Shown here piece after piece: positions 1 through 8,117 of a DNA stretch of 64,000 nucleotides. Made by a program: the position numbers and the translations under genes. This DNA comes from Mangrovimonas futianensis. GTDB taxonomy: Bacteria; Bacteroidota; Bacteroidia; Flavobacteriales; Flavobacteriaceae. The notes below the pieces were generated by a model that saw nothing but the letters and a program-made list of their open reading frames with translations, did not search any database and was not told the DNA's origin. The stretch's first letter is position 1, and each line of letters opens with the position of its first letter. Location: NCBI RefSeq assembly GCF_021245805.1, contig NZ_JAJJNF010000002.1, positions 124,001 to 188,000 of the forward strand, given 5' to 3'.

Positions 1-15
1 CATACAATATCAAAT

Positions 16-38
16 AAAAAAACCTCCAAAATTGGAGG
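16..38 (-). terminator. Rho-independent terminator of gdhA
   Basis: Arms at 23-29 and 32-38 form a CCTCCAA/TTGGAGG hairpin. Read on the minus strand it is followed by a run of seven T (complement of 16-22). It lies 26 nt beyond the gdhA stop codon, as expected for a factor-independent terminator. Confidence 0.85.
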
Positions 39-63
39 CTTTAATAATTAGTTTGTGTGAAAT

Positions 64-1407
64 TTAAACAATCCCTTGTGCTAACATAGCATCTGCTACC
101 TTAACGAATCCAGCAATGTTTGCTCCTTTAACATAGTTAATATATCCATCATCTTCTTTACCATATTCGATACAAGACTTATGAATATCTTCCATGATTT
201 CCTTTAATTTTTTATCAACTTCTTCTCTTGTCCAGTTATAACGTAATGAGTTTTGAGTCATCTCTAGACCAGAAGTAGCTACACCACCAGCATTTGATGC
301 TTTTCCTGGAGCAAATAAAATTTTTGCCTTGTGGAAAACTTCAATCGCTTGTTTTGTTGATGGCATGTTTGCTCCTTCACTAACACAGAAACAACCATTA
401 TCTACTAAAGCCTTGGCGTCATCTCCATGCAGTTCATTTTGGGTAGCACATGGCAATGCTATGTCACAAGCCACTTTCCAAGGAGTTTCTCCTCTGAAAA
501 ACTTGGCATTTGGATAAGCATCAACATATTCATTAATACGACCTCGTTTAACGTTTTTCAAGTCCATAATGAACTTTAATTTTTCCGCATCAATACCCTC
601 TTCGTCAAGGATATATCCAGAAGAATCAGACATGGTCAATACTTTCCCTCCTAATTGAAGAACCTTTTCAGCAGCAAATTGCGCCACATTTCCAGAACCT
701 GATATAACCACCTTCTTACCTTCTACCTTATCTCCTTTTGTTTTAAGCATACTTTCTGCAAAGTATACCGTTCCATAACCTGTAGCTTCAGGTCTAATCA
801 AAGATCCTCCCCAAGAAAGTCCTTTACCAGTTAAAACACCCGTAAATTCATTTCTCAATTTCTTATACATTCCGAATAAAAATCCAATTTCTCTCGATCC
901 AACACCAATATCACCAGCAGGCACATCTGTACTTGCTCCAATGTGTCTAAACAACTCCGACATGAAAGCATGACAGAATCTCATGATTTCATTATCACTC
1001 TTTCCTTTAGGATCAAAATCACTTCCTCCTTTTCCACCTCCCATAGGCAGTGTAGTCAAACTGTTTTTGAATACTTGTTCAAAAGCCAAGAATTTCAAAA
1101 TACTAAGGTTTACTGAAGGATGGAATCGCAATCCTCCTTTATATGGCCCAATGGCAGAGTTCATTTGAACTCGATATCCTCTATTTACTTGGATTTCTCC
1201 CTTATCATCTACCCAACAAACTCTAAAAGAAATGACTCTTTCAGGTTCCACCATTCTAAGTAAAATGTTTTTGCCATAATAAATATCGTGTTCAACAATG
1301 TAAGGAATAACCGTCTCGGCTACTTCCTCTACAGCTTGTAAGAATTCTGGCTCGTGAGAGTCTCTTTGCTTAACAAGGTCTAAAAAAGCTTCAATTTTGT
1401 TGTCCAT
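64..1407 (-). CDS. gdhA: Glutamate dehydrogenase (NADP-type, hexameric)
   Basis: The 447-residue product catalyses reversible reductive amination of 2-oxoglutarate with ammonium to glutamate in the cytoplasm, linking nitrogen assimilation to the TCA cycle. It has the usual length of the bacterial 50-kDa class. The substrate region with GPYKGGLRFHPSVN is near residues 87-100, the catalytic lysine lies in MGGGKGG (about K126), and the Rossmann motif GSGNVAQ is near 237-243. An in-frame TTG at 1422 would add five residues, but the ATG at 1407 is the normal start for the family. A terminator follows directly, so it is probably monocistronic. NADP rather than NAD use is inferred from the family and not proven by a single residue. 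Confidence 0.96.
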   Translation of the reverse strand: MDNKIEAFLDLVKQRDSHEPEFLQAVEEVAETVIPYIVEHDIYYGKNILLRMVEPERVISFRVCWVDDKGEIQVNRGYRVQMNSAIGPYKGGLRFHPSVNLSILKFLAFEQVFKNSLTTLPMGGGKGGSDFDPKGKSDNEIMRFCHAFMSELFRHIGASTDVPAGDIGVGSREIGFLFGMYKKLRNEFTGVLTGKGLSWGGSLIRPEATGYGTVYFAESMLKTKGDKVEGKKVVISGSGNVAQFAAEKVLQLGGKVLTMSDSSGYILDEEGIDAEKLKFIMDLKNVKRGRINEYVDAYPNAKFFRGETPWKVACDIALPCATQNELHGDDAKALVDNGCFCVSEGANMPSTKQAIEVFHKAKILFAPGKASNAGGVATSGLEMTQNSLRYNWTREEVDKKLKEIMEDIHKSCIEYGKEDDGYINYVKGANIAGFVKVADAMLAQGIV

Positions 1408-1444
1408 TTTTGAAGATATCAAATAATATTAAGTTTAACGGGTG

Positions 1445-1452
1445 CAAATATA
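1445..1452 (-). promoter_or_regulatory. Candidate -7 box of gdhA
   Basis: The minus strand reads TATATTTG here, a match to the Bacteroidota -7 consensus TAnnTTTG, 38 nt upstream of the gdhA ATG. No clear TTTG at the usual -33 spacing is seen, so the call rests on the -7 box alone. Confidence 0.5.
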
Positions 1453-1553
1453 CGTTATCTTAAATTTAAACGGTGATTTTTTTAAATTTTCACAATTTTT
1501 TAATGCAAATTTAAGGCATCTGTTATCTATATGGTTTTCAGTAAGTTTTTTAA

Positions 1554-1584
1554 TTTGGTGGATACCAAGCATTTCATATATTTG
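1554..1584 (+). promoter_or_regulatory. Bacteroidota promoter for the outer-membrane protein gene at 1618
   Basis: TTTG at 1554-1557 and TATATTTG at 1577-1584 are separated by 19 nt, the canonical -33/-7 arrangement of this phylum. The start codon lies 33 nt downstream. Confidence 0.75.
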
Positions 1585-1617
1585 TGAATCACTTATACTA
1601 CTGACTTAACGCGAACT

Positions 1618-2427
1618 ATGTCCTATAAGAGATTACCATTAGCCCTACTTTTCCTACTTTTCAGTGTTCAGGTTAGCTTTTCCCAGTTAGGCTTTTCGCA
1701 TGAAATTGGAGCCATTATAGGTCCTGTTCAGTTCCGTTCAGATTACGGAATTAGAAATAACGAAGAAACCAACTTTGGAAATACGGGAATAGGAATTGGT
1801 ATCATTCACTACATCAACTTTTCCTATAGTGCAGAGTGTAATTGTTATTCTACAGATACTTATTTCAATGATCATTTTAAGTTAAGAAGTGAAATTTCCT
1901 GGAATTACACACCCTTGGATCATTTTGGTACTTATGCCAATGCGCCGAGGTTAAAACCACATAAAGGTGAGGCTCAAAATTTTGATATCGGGATGCAATT
2001 GGAATACTTTCCTTTAAGCATTCGTTCCTTTCAAGCTTTTAGCTATCGGTTTGCACCTTTCGTCAGTTTGGGTATTCATTACGTGAATTACCACCCTGAC
2101 TCCTGGACAACTTTTGGAACCGGAAATGTTATGGATCCTGCCAATATATATGGTGGGTTTGATTTAGATGATGATTTTGGATGGTGGGACGCTTCCGATC
2201 CTCCTGATTACTACCCTCTTAATTTAGACTCAGGCTCAACTTGGTCGCTTGTTACCAGTGTGGGTGTTAGATACAAACTTACCAAATTATCTGACTTAAT
2301 GCTTGATATGCGCTGGCAGTATTATGGTAGTGATTGGATTGATGGCCTTAACCATAAATTGAGCTACAACAAATATAACGACTGGTTGCTCTGGTTGAAC
2401 TTTGGTTATATTTACTATTTGGATTAA
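1618..2427 (+). CDS. Outer-membrane beta-barrel-like protein of unknown function (THC0290_0291-like)
   Basis: The 269-residue product has a clear signal peptide (residues 1-22, cleaved near SFSQ) followed by alternating aromatic and polar segments such as RFAPFVSLGIHY and LLWLNFGYIYYLD. The last of these ends in an aromatic C-terminal strand, as in outer-membrane barrels. I recall this as a conserved flavobacterial family named THC0290_0291 that is often found beside gdhA and is sometimes mislabelled as glutamate dehydrogenase; the sequence itself shows no dehydrogenase motif. It is divergent from gdhA with its own promoter and ends at a shared terminator. The specific function is unknown. 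Confidence 0.75.
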   Translation: MSYKRLPLALLFLLFSVQVSFSQLGFSHEIGAIIGPVQFRSDYGIRNNEETNFGNTGIGIGIIHYINFSYSAECNCYSTDTYFNDHFKLRSEISWNYTPLDHFGTYANAPRLKPHKGEAQNFDIGMQLEYFPLSIRSFQAFSYRFAPFVSLGIHYVNYHPDSWTTFGTGNVMDPANIYGGFDLDDDFGWWDASDPPDYYPLNLDSGSTWSLVTSVGVRYKLTKLSDLMLDMRWQYYGSDWIDGLNHKLSYNKYNDWLLWLNFGYIYYLD

Positions 2428-2444
2428 AAAAGTTATACATAAAC

Positions 2445-2474
2445 AAAAAGAGCCACTATGATGTGGCTCTTTTT
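2445..2474. terminator. Bidirectional terminator between convergent genes
   Basis: A perfect 12-bp stem AAAAAGAGCCAC/GTGGCTCTTTTT (2445-2456 and 2463-2474) with a 6-nt loop has an A tract on the left arm and a T tract on the right. It can therefore stop transcription of both the plus-strand gene ending at 2427 and the minus-strand gene ending at 2494. Confidence 0.9.
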
Positions 2475-2493
2475 GTTTTATTACTTAACGCTT

Positions 2494-3633
2494 TTACCCT
2501 AAGGCCTGGTTCAAATCTTCTATCAAATCATCAGCATCTTCAATTCCCACACTTAGTCTAATCAAGGAATCGACCACTCCTGTTTTCTCACGCTCCTCTT
2601 TAGGGATACTAGCATGTGTCATACTTGCGGGATGACCAGCTAAGGATTCTACACCTCCCAAAGATTCAGCTAATGTAAATACTTTAAGGTTTTCTACTGT
2701 TTTAATGGCTTCTTCATAATTATTCCCCTTTGTGGTAAATGAAATCATTCCCCCAAAATCACTCATTTGGCTTTTGGCTACTTCATGATTAGGATGGGAT
2801 TCAAATCCTGGCCAGTATACTTTTTCCACCTTTGGGTGACTTGCCAAAAACTCAGCAACCTTTTTCCCATTTTCACAATGACGCTGCATTCTAACATGAA
2901 TGGTTTTGATACCTCTTAAAACCAAAAAGCTATCTTGTGGTCCACAAACAGCACCACTGGCATTTTGAACAAAATACAATCTATCTGCTAATTCTTCATC
3001 TTTAACGACCAAAGCACCCATTACCACATCACTATGTCCGCCCAAATACTTAGTTGCAGAATGCATAACGATATCTGCACCTAAATCTAAAGGCTGTTGA
3101 AGGTAAGGCGTAGCAAACGTATTATCTACAGCTAACAACAGCTTGTGCTTTTTGGCTATTTCAGAAACCCCTTTAATATCAATAATGTTCATCATGGGAT
3201 TGGTAGGAGTTTCTACCCAAACCAATTTGGTGTTTTCATTGATATAATCTTCGATCTTTGATACATCCTGCATACCCACAAAATGAAACTTGATTCCGAA
3301 GTCTTGAAATATTTTGGTAAACAATCTGTAAGATCCTCCATATAAATCGTTGGTGGATATCACCTCATCTCCAGGCTTTAATAATTTCATAACGGCATCA
3401 ATAGCAGCCAAACCCGAGCCAAAAGCTAATCCGTGAGTTCCATTTTCTATACTTGCCAAGGCATTCTCCAAAGCCTGTCTGGTTGGGTTATGTGTTCTGG
3501 AATATTCAAACCCTTTGTGTCCACCAGGCGTACTTTGGGCATAAGTTGATGTTTGGTAAATGGGAGGCATCACCGCGCCATAAGCTGGGTCATGTTTTTG
3601 TCCTCCATGTATGGTTTTTGTATTGAATTTCAT
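2494..3633 (-). CDS. metB: Cystathionine gamma-synthase / gamma-lyase family PLP enzyme
   Basis: The 379-residue product belongs to the Cys/Met metabolism PLP-dependent family (PF01053). YSRTHNPTR (about 44-52) and YGGSYRL (about 98) are PLP and phosphate contacts, and SATKYLGGHSD carries the Schiff-base lysine near K195. It either condenses an activated homoserine with cysteine (transsulfuration towards methionine) or cleaves cystathionine; sequence alone does not separate the two. The ATG at 3633 gives the canonical start MKFNTKTIHGG; an upstream start at 3684 would override a well-placed promoter at 3649-3679. Monocistronic, ending at the shared terminator. Confidence 0.9.
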   Translation of the reverse strand: MKFNTKTIHGGQKHDPAYGAVMPPIYQTSTYAQSTPGGHKGFEYSRTHNPTRQALENALASIENGTHGLAFGSGLAAIDAVMKLLKPGDEVISTNDLYGGSYRLFTKIFQDFGIKFHFVGMQDVSKIEDYINENTKLVWVETPTNPMMNIIDIKGVSEIAKKHKLLLAVDNTFATPYLQQPLDLGADIVMHSATKYLGGHSDVVMGALVVKDEELADRLYFVQNASGAVCGPQDSFLVLRGIKTIHVRMQRHCENGKKVAEFLASHPKVEKVYWPGFESHPNHEVAKSQMSDFGGMISFTTKGNNYEEAIKTVENLKVFTLAESLGGVESLAGHPASMTHASIPKEEREKTGVVDSLIRLSVGIEDADDLIEDLNQALG

Positions 3634-3648
3634 GCTAAAAAATTTTGA

Positions 3649-3679
3649 CAAAGTTAGGCTTTCTACCCATCTATTCAAA
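3649..3679 (-). promoter_or_regulatory. Bacteroidota promoter of the metB-like gene
   Basis: On the minus strand TAACTTTG (complement of 3649-3656) is the -7 box and TTTG (complement of 3676-3679) the -33 element, with a 19-nt spacer. The -7 box is 15 nt from the ATG at 3633, which supports that start. Confidence 0.8.
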
Positions 3680-3719
3680 TGCAAATGGCTATCTTTAAGA
3701 TTGAATTTAACTACCTTTT

Positions 3720-4442
3720 ATGAAATTCAAAGCCCTTACAATTGCCTTTCTTGTTATCCTTGTTTTTTCTTGTGAAAATGAGAATTCTTCAGTAGTCTTT
3801 TCGGAAATATCCGAATCTGTTGATGATCCCAGCTATGTGACTGTAAAAATACCTTTTGCTGAAGGTGATGATGAAGCCTCCTTACAAATTAATCAAACTT
3901 TAGAAACCTTTGTTTCTACCATACTTCATATTGGCGATCCTGATCAAGTCTACACCATGCCAGTTAAAGAAAGTATCTCAGATTTCAATAATGAATATGC
4001 TACTTTCATTACTGATTTTCCTGACTCTCCAATGAAATGGGAAGCCGACATAGAGGGTGAAATTAGCTATCAAAGCCCAACCTTGATTTGCATATCTGTA
4101 GATAGTTATGTCTTCACAGGTGGTGCACATGGCATGTCCTCCATCACTTTTTTCAATTTTGACCCACAAACCGGCATGCCTATGGAGCAAAACGATTTAA
4201 TTTCAGACCAAGAGAATTTTACAAAAGTGGCCGAGGCTTATTTTCAAAAGGAAGTTGTAGAAACTGATAAAATCCTTTTTGAGGATACCAGTTTTGTCAT
4301 GCCAGAAAATATGGGTTTTGATGACCAAGGAGTCATCTTCTTATACAACCCATACGAGATAGGTCCCTATGCAACAGGAATGATTGAATTTCGGATTCCC
4401 TATAAGGAACTTACAGACTTCATAATTCTGGATAACAAATAA
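3720..4442 (+). CDS. DUF4163/DUF3298 (PdaC/RsiV-like) lipoprotein
   Basis: The 240-residue product begins with a lipoprotein signal, hydrophobic to C18 (VFSC lipobox), so it is probably anchored in the cell envelope. The body has the features of the paired DUF4163 and DUF3298 domains: a first beta-rich half, then YVFTGGAHGM near the junction, and a C-terminal half ending in IPYKELTDFI. Such domains are known from the peptidoglycan deacetylase PdaC and the anti-sigma factor RsiV, where they may bind wall or lysozyme-like ligands. There is no catalytic domain here, so the role is unknown. It is divergent from the metB-like gene. Confidence 0.8.
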   Translation: MKFKALTIAFLVILVFSCENENSSVVFSEISESVDDPSYVTVKIPFAEGDDEASLQINQTLETFVSTILHIGDPDQVYTMPVKESISDFNNEYATFITDFPDSPMKWEADIEGEISYQSPTLICISVDSYVFTGGAHGMSSITFFNFDPQTGMPMEQNDLISDQENFTKVAEAYFQKEVVETDKILFEDTSFVMPENMGFDDQGVIFLYNPYEIGPYATGMIEFRIPYKELTDFIILDNK

Positions 4443-4459
4443 CCATTACAATTTACACA

Positions 4460-4863
4460 ATGGACAGTTTTTGTAAAAAAGTCAAGTTTTGCCTTTTCTT
4501 GATATTATTTTGGATGTCAAATTTAAATGCTCAAAGCTTTGATTCATCCATTAATGGATTTGTGTTTTCCAAAAACACGGAAAAGTAATTTTAAAATTTA
4601 GGTCTGGTGCTAGCTCATTAAAATTGAATTCAGATAATTATGTGGCTGTGACTTTAGAGAATATTGATAAAAACACGACTAGTTTTATTGGGAAAAATAT
4701 TAGATCCATTGATAGCAAGAACCTAACCAGGAGTCAAATGCTGTTAAAAATATTACCAACTGAAGAAAATATTAAAAATGATAAATTTGTTCTTTTGATG
4801 TCTTATAAGTCCGTTGAAAAATTTGAAATTTTCGAATTTCACCTTCCTGTAGATAAAGACTAG
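4460..4863 (+). pseudogene. Frameshifted small secreted protein of unknown family
   Basis: An ATG at 4460 opens a 42-codon frame with a strong signal peptide (hydrophobic core, then SNLNAQ) that stops at 4586-4588. A second frame runs without a stop from 4543 to 4863 and encodes about 100 residues including VAVTLENIDKNTT and a beta-rich tail. It has no ATG of its own near its beginning. Adding one base in the A5 tract at 4571-4575 joins the frames smoothly (GFVFSKKHGKVILKF). I read this as one roughly 134-residue secreted protein broken by a 1-nt deletion, or a sequencing error in the homopolymer. The family is not recognised. It lies 17 nt after the DUF3298 lipoprotein and may have been cotranscribed with it. 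Confidence 0.55.
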
Positions 4864-4873
4864 ACATTAAAAA

Positions 4874-5347
4874 TCAACTTTTTAACGCTCTCATCAAAGC
4901 CATGACATAGCCTGAATGCAGGCCTTCATGAAACAATATAAACCGAAGGGCATCATCAAGGGTTTTCAAAGTATTCCCCGTAGTTGAAACTGTGTATTCC
5001 TGAAAATTGGTAAAATGTCCATCTTTATAATCTTGTTCGGTTTTTTCTATAGTAGAAAACAACAAAGTCTTTAACTCATCTACAAACTCTTGGCTTACGC
5101 TTCCTTGCGGCTTTGTCCCTTTCATATAGGTTTGAATCATATCTACACTTACATTAGGCTCCAACCCACTTAACTTATACGCCAATAGCTGTTCGGTAAC
5201 CACAACATGTGCAATATTCCAAACAATATTGTTATTAAACCCGTCAGGAATCTTGTTTAAATCTTCTAAGGATGTTTCATTCAATACCTTTTCAAAAAAC
5301 AGTCTTGACTTAGGGAGTACCTCAAAAATAAAATCCATACCATTCAT
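4874..5347 (-). CDS. DinB-fold putative metal-dependent protein
   Basis: The 157-residue product has the size and pattern of the DinB_2 four-helix bundle family. Three histidines stand at the expected places: H47 in NIAHVV, and H140 and H144 in LFHEGLH. In this family they bind one divalent metal. Members include stress-induced proteins and thiol transferases such as BshC-unrelated YfiT-like enzymes, so the substrate cannot be assigned. An alternative ATG three codons in (5338) is also possible. It is transcribed divergently from the ArsC-like gene. Confidence 0.8.
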   Translation of the reverse strand: MNGMDFIFEVLPKSRLFFEKVLNETSLEDLNKIPDGFNNNIVWNIAHVVVTEQLLAYKLSGLEPNVSVDMIQTYMKGTKPQGSVSQEFVDELKTLLFSTIEKTEQDYKDGHFTNFQEYTVSTTGNTLKTLDDALRFILFHEGLHSGYVMALMRALKS

Positions 5348-5422
5348 TTTTATAGTGCTAAAGATACTTGTTTGTTGACTAAAAGCCTTTATTTTGCAAC
5401 GTTAAATTTTGAATGCTATCTC

Positions 5423-5776
5423 ATGAAAAAAGTATATTTCCTTAAAACCTGCAATACGTGTTTAAGAATTATCAAAGATTTGAACCTGCCTTCAGACTTT
5501 ATATATCAAGACATTAAAACAGAACCTATCACTGTAAAGCAAATTGAGGAGATGGCAGAACTTTCTGGAAGCTATGAAGCTCTTTTCAGCAAAAGGGCCA
5601 AATTGTACAAAGAGATGGACTTGAAAAATCAAGATTTAACTGAAAAGGATTACAAACATTATATTCTTGAACATTACACTTTTTTAAAACGTCCCGTGAT
5701 CATTATCAATGACCAAATTTTTATTGGCAACACAGCTAAGGTTGTTGAACAAGCGAAGCAGGCCGTCAATGAATAA
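5423..5776 (+). CDS. ArsC/Spx-like thioredoxin-fold protein
   Basis: The 117-residue product shows the ArsC-like fold: an N-terminal strand, then a CNTC redox pair at 10-13, a central helical region, and FLKRPVIII near 88-95 with the conserved arginine R90 before a cis-proline. Classical arsenate reductases have CX5R, while this CXXC form is closer to Spx or YffB-type proteins. A reductase or regulator role is possible and arsenate reduction is not shown. The ATG at 5423 gives the correct N-terminus; 17 extra upstream codons lie before the fold. The next gene starts 8 nt before this stop, so the two are translationally coupled. Confidence 0.8.
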   Translation: MKKVYFLKTCNTCLRIIKDLNLPSDFIYQDIKTEPITVKQIEEMAELSGSYEALFSKRAKLYKEMDLKNQDLTEKDYKHYILEHYTFLKRPVIIINDQIFIGNTAKVVEQAKQAVNE

Positions 5777-6677
5777 AATCAGAATCCTTTCCATTATTGC
5801 CGTGTTTATGGTCCAGGTAATTTATGGACTTACTTTCACCTTTGCCAATGATGTCATTGATGCAGGTCACGTGAGACCTTTTGGATTTATTCTTTTGAGA
5901 GTCCTAGGTGCCACATGCATGTTTTGGTTGTTGAGTCTATTTACACCTCGAGAGAAAATAGAATCCCAAGATTTTGTTCGGTTTATCGTGGCTGCTTTTT
6001 TTGGTCTGGTCTTAAACATGCTCACCTTTTTTAAAGGTCTGGAATACACAACACCCATTCACGCCTCTGTGATTATGACAGTTGTTCCTATTGTAGTATT
6101 GGTGTTTTCAAGCATCTTCCTAAAAGAGCGCATTACTTTGTTAAAGATGTTGGGAATTCTTTTGGGTTTTTCGGGAGCCATTATTTTATCAGTTTACGGC
6201 AGAAGCACCCAGTCTGGAGATGATATCATGCTAGGTAATTTTCTAGTTTTCATCAATGCCGTTTCCTATAGCATCTACCTCATCCTGCTAAAAAAACTTG
6301 CTACCAAATACCATCCGTTTACTTTTATAAGATGGTTGTTTCTCTTTGGAAGCATTATGGTTCTACCGTTTGGATATTCAGAGCTTGCTGCTGTAGAATG
6401 GCATCTATTCACACCCTATATCTGGTTATCAGTGCTCTTTGTGGTCATTGCAGCGACCTTTGGCACCTATCTTTTGAATCCTTTAGCGCTTCAGCATTTA
6501 AAGGCCTCAACAGTGAGTATCTTCTTATACATACAACCAGTTGTAGCGGGAATATTTGCAGTGATTATGGGAAGTGACCATGTTAATTCAGTCAAAATTG
6601 TGGCGTCAGTTCTTATTTTCTCTGGGGTTTATTTGGTTACCAGACGGCCCAAGCCAAAATTGACTACTCCAAATTAA
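5769..6677 (+). CDS. EamA/DMT-family membrane transporter
   Basis: The 302-residue product is almost entirely hydrophobic with about ten membrane helices in two five-helix repeats, the plan of drug/metabolite transporters of the EamA family. The repeat boundary falls near GRSTQSGDDIMLGN. It ends in the basic tail RRPKPK, which places the C-terminus in the cytoplasm. The substrate is unknown. The ATG at 5769 overlaps the preceding ArsC-like gene by 8 nt. Its 3' end overlaps the convergent thioesterase gene by 14 nt. Confidence 0.88.
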   Translation: MNKIRILSIIAVFMVQVIYGLTFTFANDVIDAGHVRPFGFILLRVLGATCMFWLLSLFTPREKIESQDFVRFIVAAFFGLVLNMLTFFKGLEYTTPIHASVIMTVVPIVVLVFSSIFLKERITLLKMLGILLGFSGAIILSVYGRSTQSGDDIMLGNFLVFINAVSYSIYLILLKKLATKYHPFTFIRWLFLFGSIMVLPFGYSELAAVEWHLFTPYIWLSVLFVVIAATFGTYLLNPLALQHLKASTVSIFLYIQPVVAGIFAVIMGSDHVNSVKIVASVLIFSGVYLVTRRPKPKLTTPN

Positions 6678-7140
6678 CCGGTGTCTTACTGTGTTTTCTG
6701 GTATCTTCCTTGGTAATGGTATGATAATGGGGAGCCTTGGGAAACTCGTGTGCGATATCCAACAACTCCTCAGGTAGGGAGGTTAATTTTCTAGTGCCTA
6801 AATCCATCCAGCCACCTAACATTTCACAGTGGGCTAGGTTTTCACCCTTTTGGTTATAGAAATTATGGTCAAACTTAAAGAATTTACCATCCTCGCTCAA
6901 ACCAGATACTTGTAAACTCACCTTTATAGCTTGCCCCATAAAGGTTTCCTTAAAATAGTACATATGCTCATAAAACACGACGGGTCCCAAATTAAACTTA
7001 GCCAATTCCTTCATTGTAAATCCTTTTTCTATCAAAAAGGCCATACGGGTATGACTCATAAAATTGGTATAGGCGCTATTGGCCAAATGGCGGTTAGCAT
7101 CTACATCACTCCAGCGTATTTCAAATTCTTTTACAAACAT
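6664..7140 (-). CDS. Acyl-CoA thioesterase, 4HBT hot-dog fold (YbgC/FadM-like)
   Basis: The 158-residue product carries the hot-dog thioesterase signature RWSDVDANRHLANSAY near its start, with the aspartate expected to act as general base, followed by GFTMKELAKFNLGPVV and a beta-sheet region. It probably hydrolyses acyl-CoA thioesters in the cytoplasm; chain length is unknown. The ATG at 7140 is preferred over an in-frame TTG at 7149. Its C-terminal 14 nt overlap the end of the convergent EamA gene. Confidence 0.87.
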   Translation of the reverse strand: MFVKEFEIRWSDVDANRHLANSAYTNFMSHTRMAFLIEKGFTMKELAKFNLGPVVFYEHMYYFKETFMGQAIKVSLQVSGLSEDGKFFKFDHNFYNQKGENLAHCEMLGGWMDLGTRKLTSLPEELLDIAHEFPKAPHYHTITKEDTRKHSKTPVNLE

Positions 7141-7170
7141 CTGTTTCAAATTTTAAAGCCGTAAAAATAC

Positions 7171-7178
7171 CAAAAATA
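7171..7178 (-). promoter_or_regulatory. Candidate -7 box of the thioesterase gene
   Basis: The minus strand reads TATTTTTG, matching TAnnTTTG, 30 nt upstream of the ATG at 7140. No -33 element is evident. Confidence 0.4.
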
Positions 7179-7204
7179 TATTGTGCATGCATAATATAAA
7201 TTCG

Positions 7205-7238
7205 TTGTTTTCTAAACCTTTGGATTTCCTTAACTTTG
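7205..7238 (+). promoter_or_regulatory. Promoter of the yicC-gmk-nadD operon
   Basis: TAACTTTG at 7231-7238 is a perfect -7 box, with TTG at 7205-7207 at a 23-nt spacing. The yicC ATG lies 21 nt downstream. Confidence 0.65.
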
Positions 7239-7259
7239 TACAACTTTAGATGATAGTTT

Positions 7260-8117
7260 ATGATACATTCCATGACTGGATATGGTAAGACTGTGTTGCA
7301 GCTGCCTACAAAAAAAATTTCCATTGAAATTAAATCACTTAACAGCAAGAACCTTGATTTGAATGCCAGAATGCCTTCTGCATACAGGGAAAAGGAACTG
7401 GAACTCAGGAAAATGATTGCCCAAAAGTTAGAAAGAGGGAAAATTGATTTTTCAATCTATGTGGAACTGACTGGTGAAACTACCAGCACAACGGTAAACC
7501 TACCGGTTGTTAAGGAATACATTCATCAACTGAGAGAGGTAGTCAATGGTGACGAAACCGAACTTTTAAAAATGGCTGTTCGCTTCCCAGATGCCTTGAA
7601 TACCGAACGTGACGAAATGGATGAGCAAGAATGGAAAACCATCTTAAAGGGTACCCAAGATGCCTTAAAGGCCATTGCTACCTATAGACTGGACGAAGGA
7701 AAAGCACTTGAAGCAGACTTTAAACAGCGCATCGCTAATATAGACCAACTTTTAACCGAAGTAATTGACATGGATCCCGAGAGGATTGAAGGTGTGCGCG
7801 AACGCTTAAGAAAAGGTATTGCCGACATCAAAGAGAAGGTTGATGAAAACCGTTTTGAGCAGGAATTGGTTTATTACATAGAGAAATTTGACATTAACGA
7901 AGAGAAAGTGCGCTTAAAAAACCACCTGGATTACTTTGTAAACTCTCTCAATTCTCAAGACTCCAATGGTAAAAAACTGGGATTCATTGCTCAGGAAATA
8001 GGTAGGGAAATCAATACCATAGGTTCTAAAAGCAACTATGCACCTATGCAAAAATTGGTAGTGCAAATGAAAGACGAACTTGAAAAGATAAAAGAGCAGT
8101 TACTAAACGTATTATGA
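7260..8117 (+). CDS. yicC: YicC/YloC family endoribonuclease
   Basis: The 285-residue product starts with MIHSMTGYGK, the family hallmark, followed by EIKSLNSKNLD. It ends with the DUF1732 region containing FIAQEIGREINTIGSKSN. The length matches E. coli YicC (287). E. coli YicC has been described as an RNase involved in small-RNA turnover, and the pairing of yicC with gmk is conserved in many phyla. It is the first gene of an apparent operon, overlapping the next by 4 nt (ATGA). Confidence 0.93.
   Translation: MIHSMTGYGKTVLQLPTKKISIEIKSLNSKNLDLNARMPSAYREKELELRKMIAQKLERGKIDFSIYVELTGETTSTTVNLPVVKEYIHQLREVVNGDETELLKMAVRFPDALNTERDEMDEQEWKTILKGTQDALKAIATYRLDEGKALEADFKQRIANIDQLLTEVIDMDPERIEGVRERLRKGIADIKEKVDENRFEQELVYYIEKFDINEEKVRLKNHLDYFVNSLNSQDSNGKKLGFIAQEIGREINTIGSKSNYAPMQKLVVQMKDELEKIKEQLLNVL

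Noticed and set aside
1618..2427. Possible glutamate dehydrogenase annotation for the protein beside gdhA
   Set aside because: No dehydrogenase motif is present. It has a signal peptide and a barrel-like pattern; such names come from adjacency to gdhA.
5372..5422. Longer N-terminus for the ArsC-like protein
   Set aside because: The additional 17 residues precede the first strand of the fold and have no signal or membrane character; the ATG at 5423 matches the family start.
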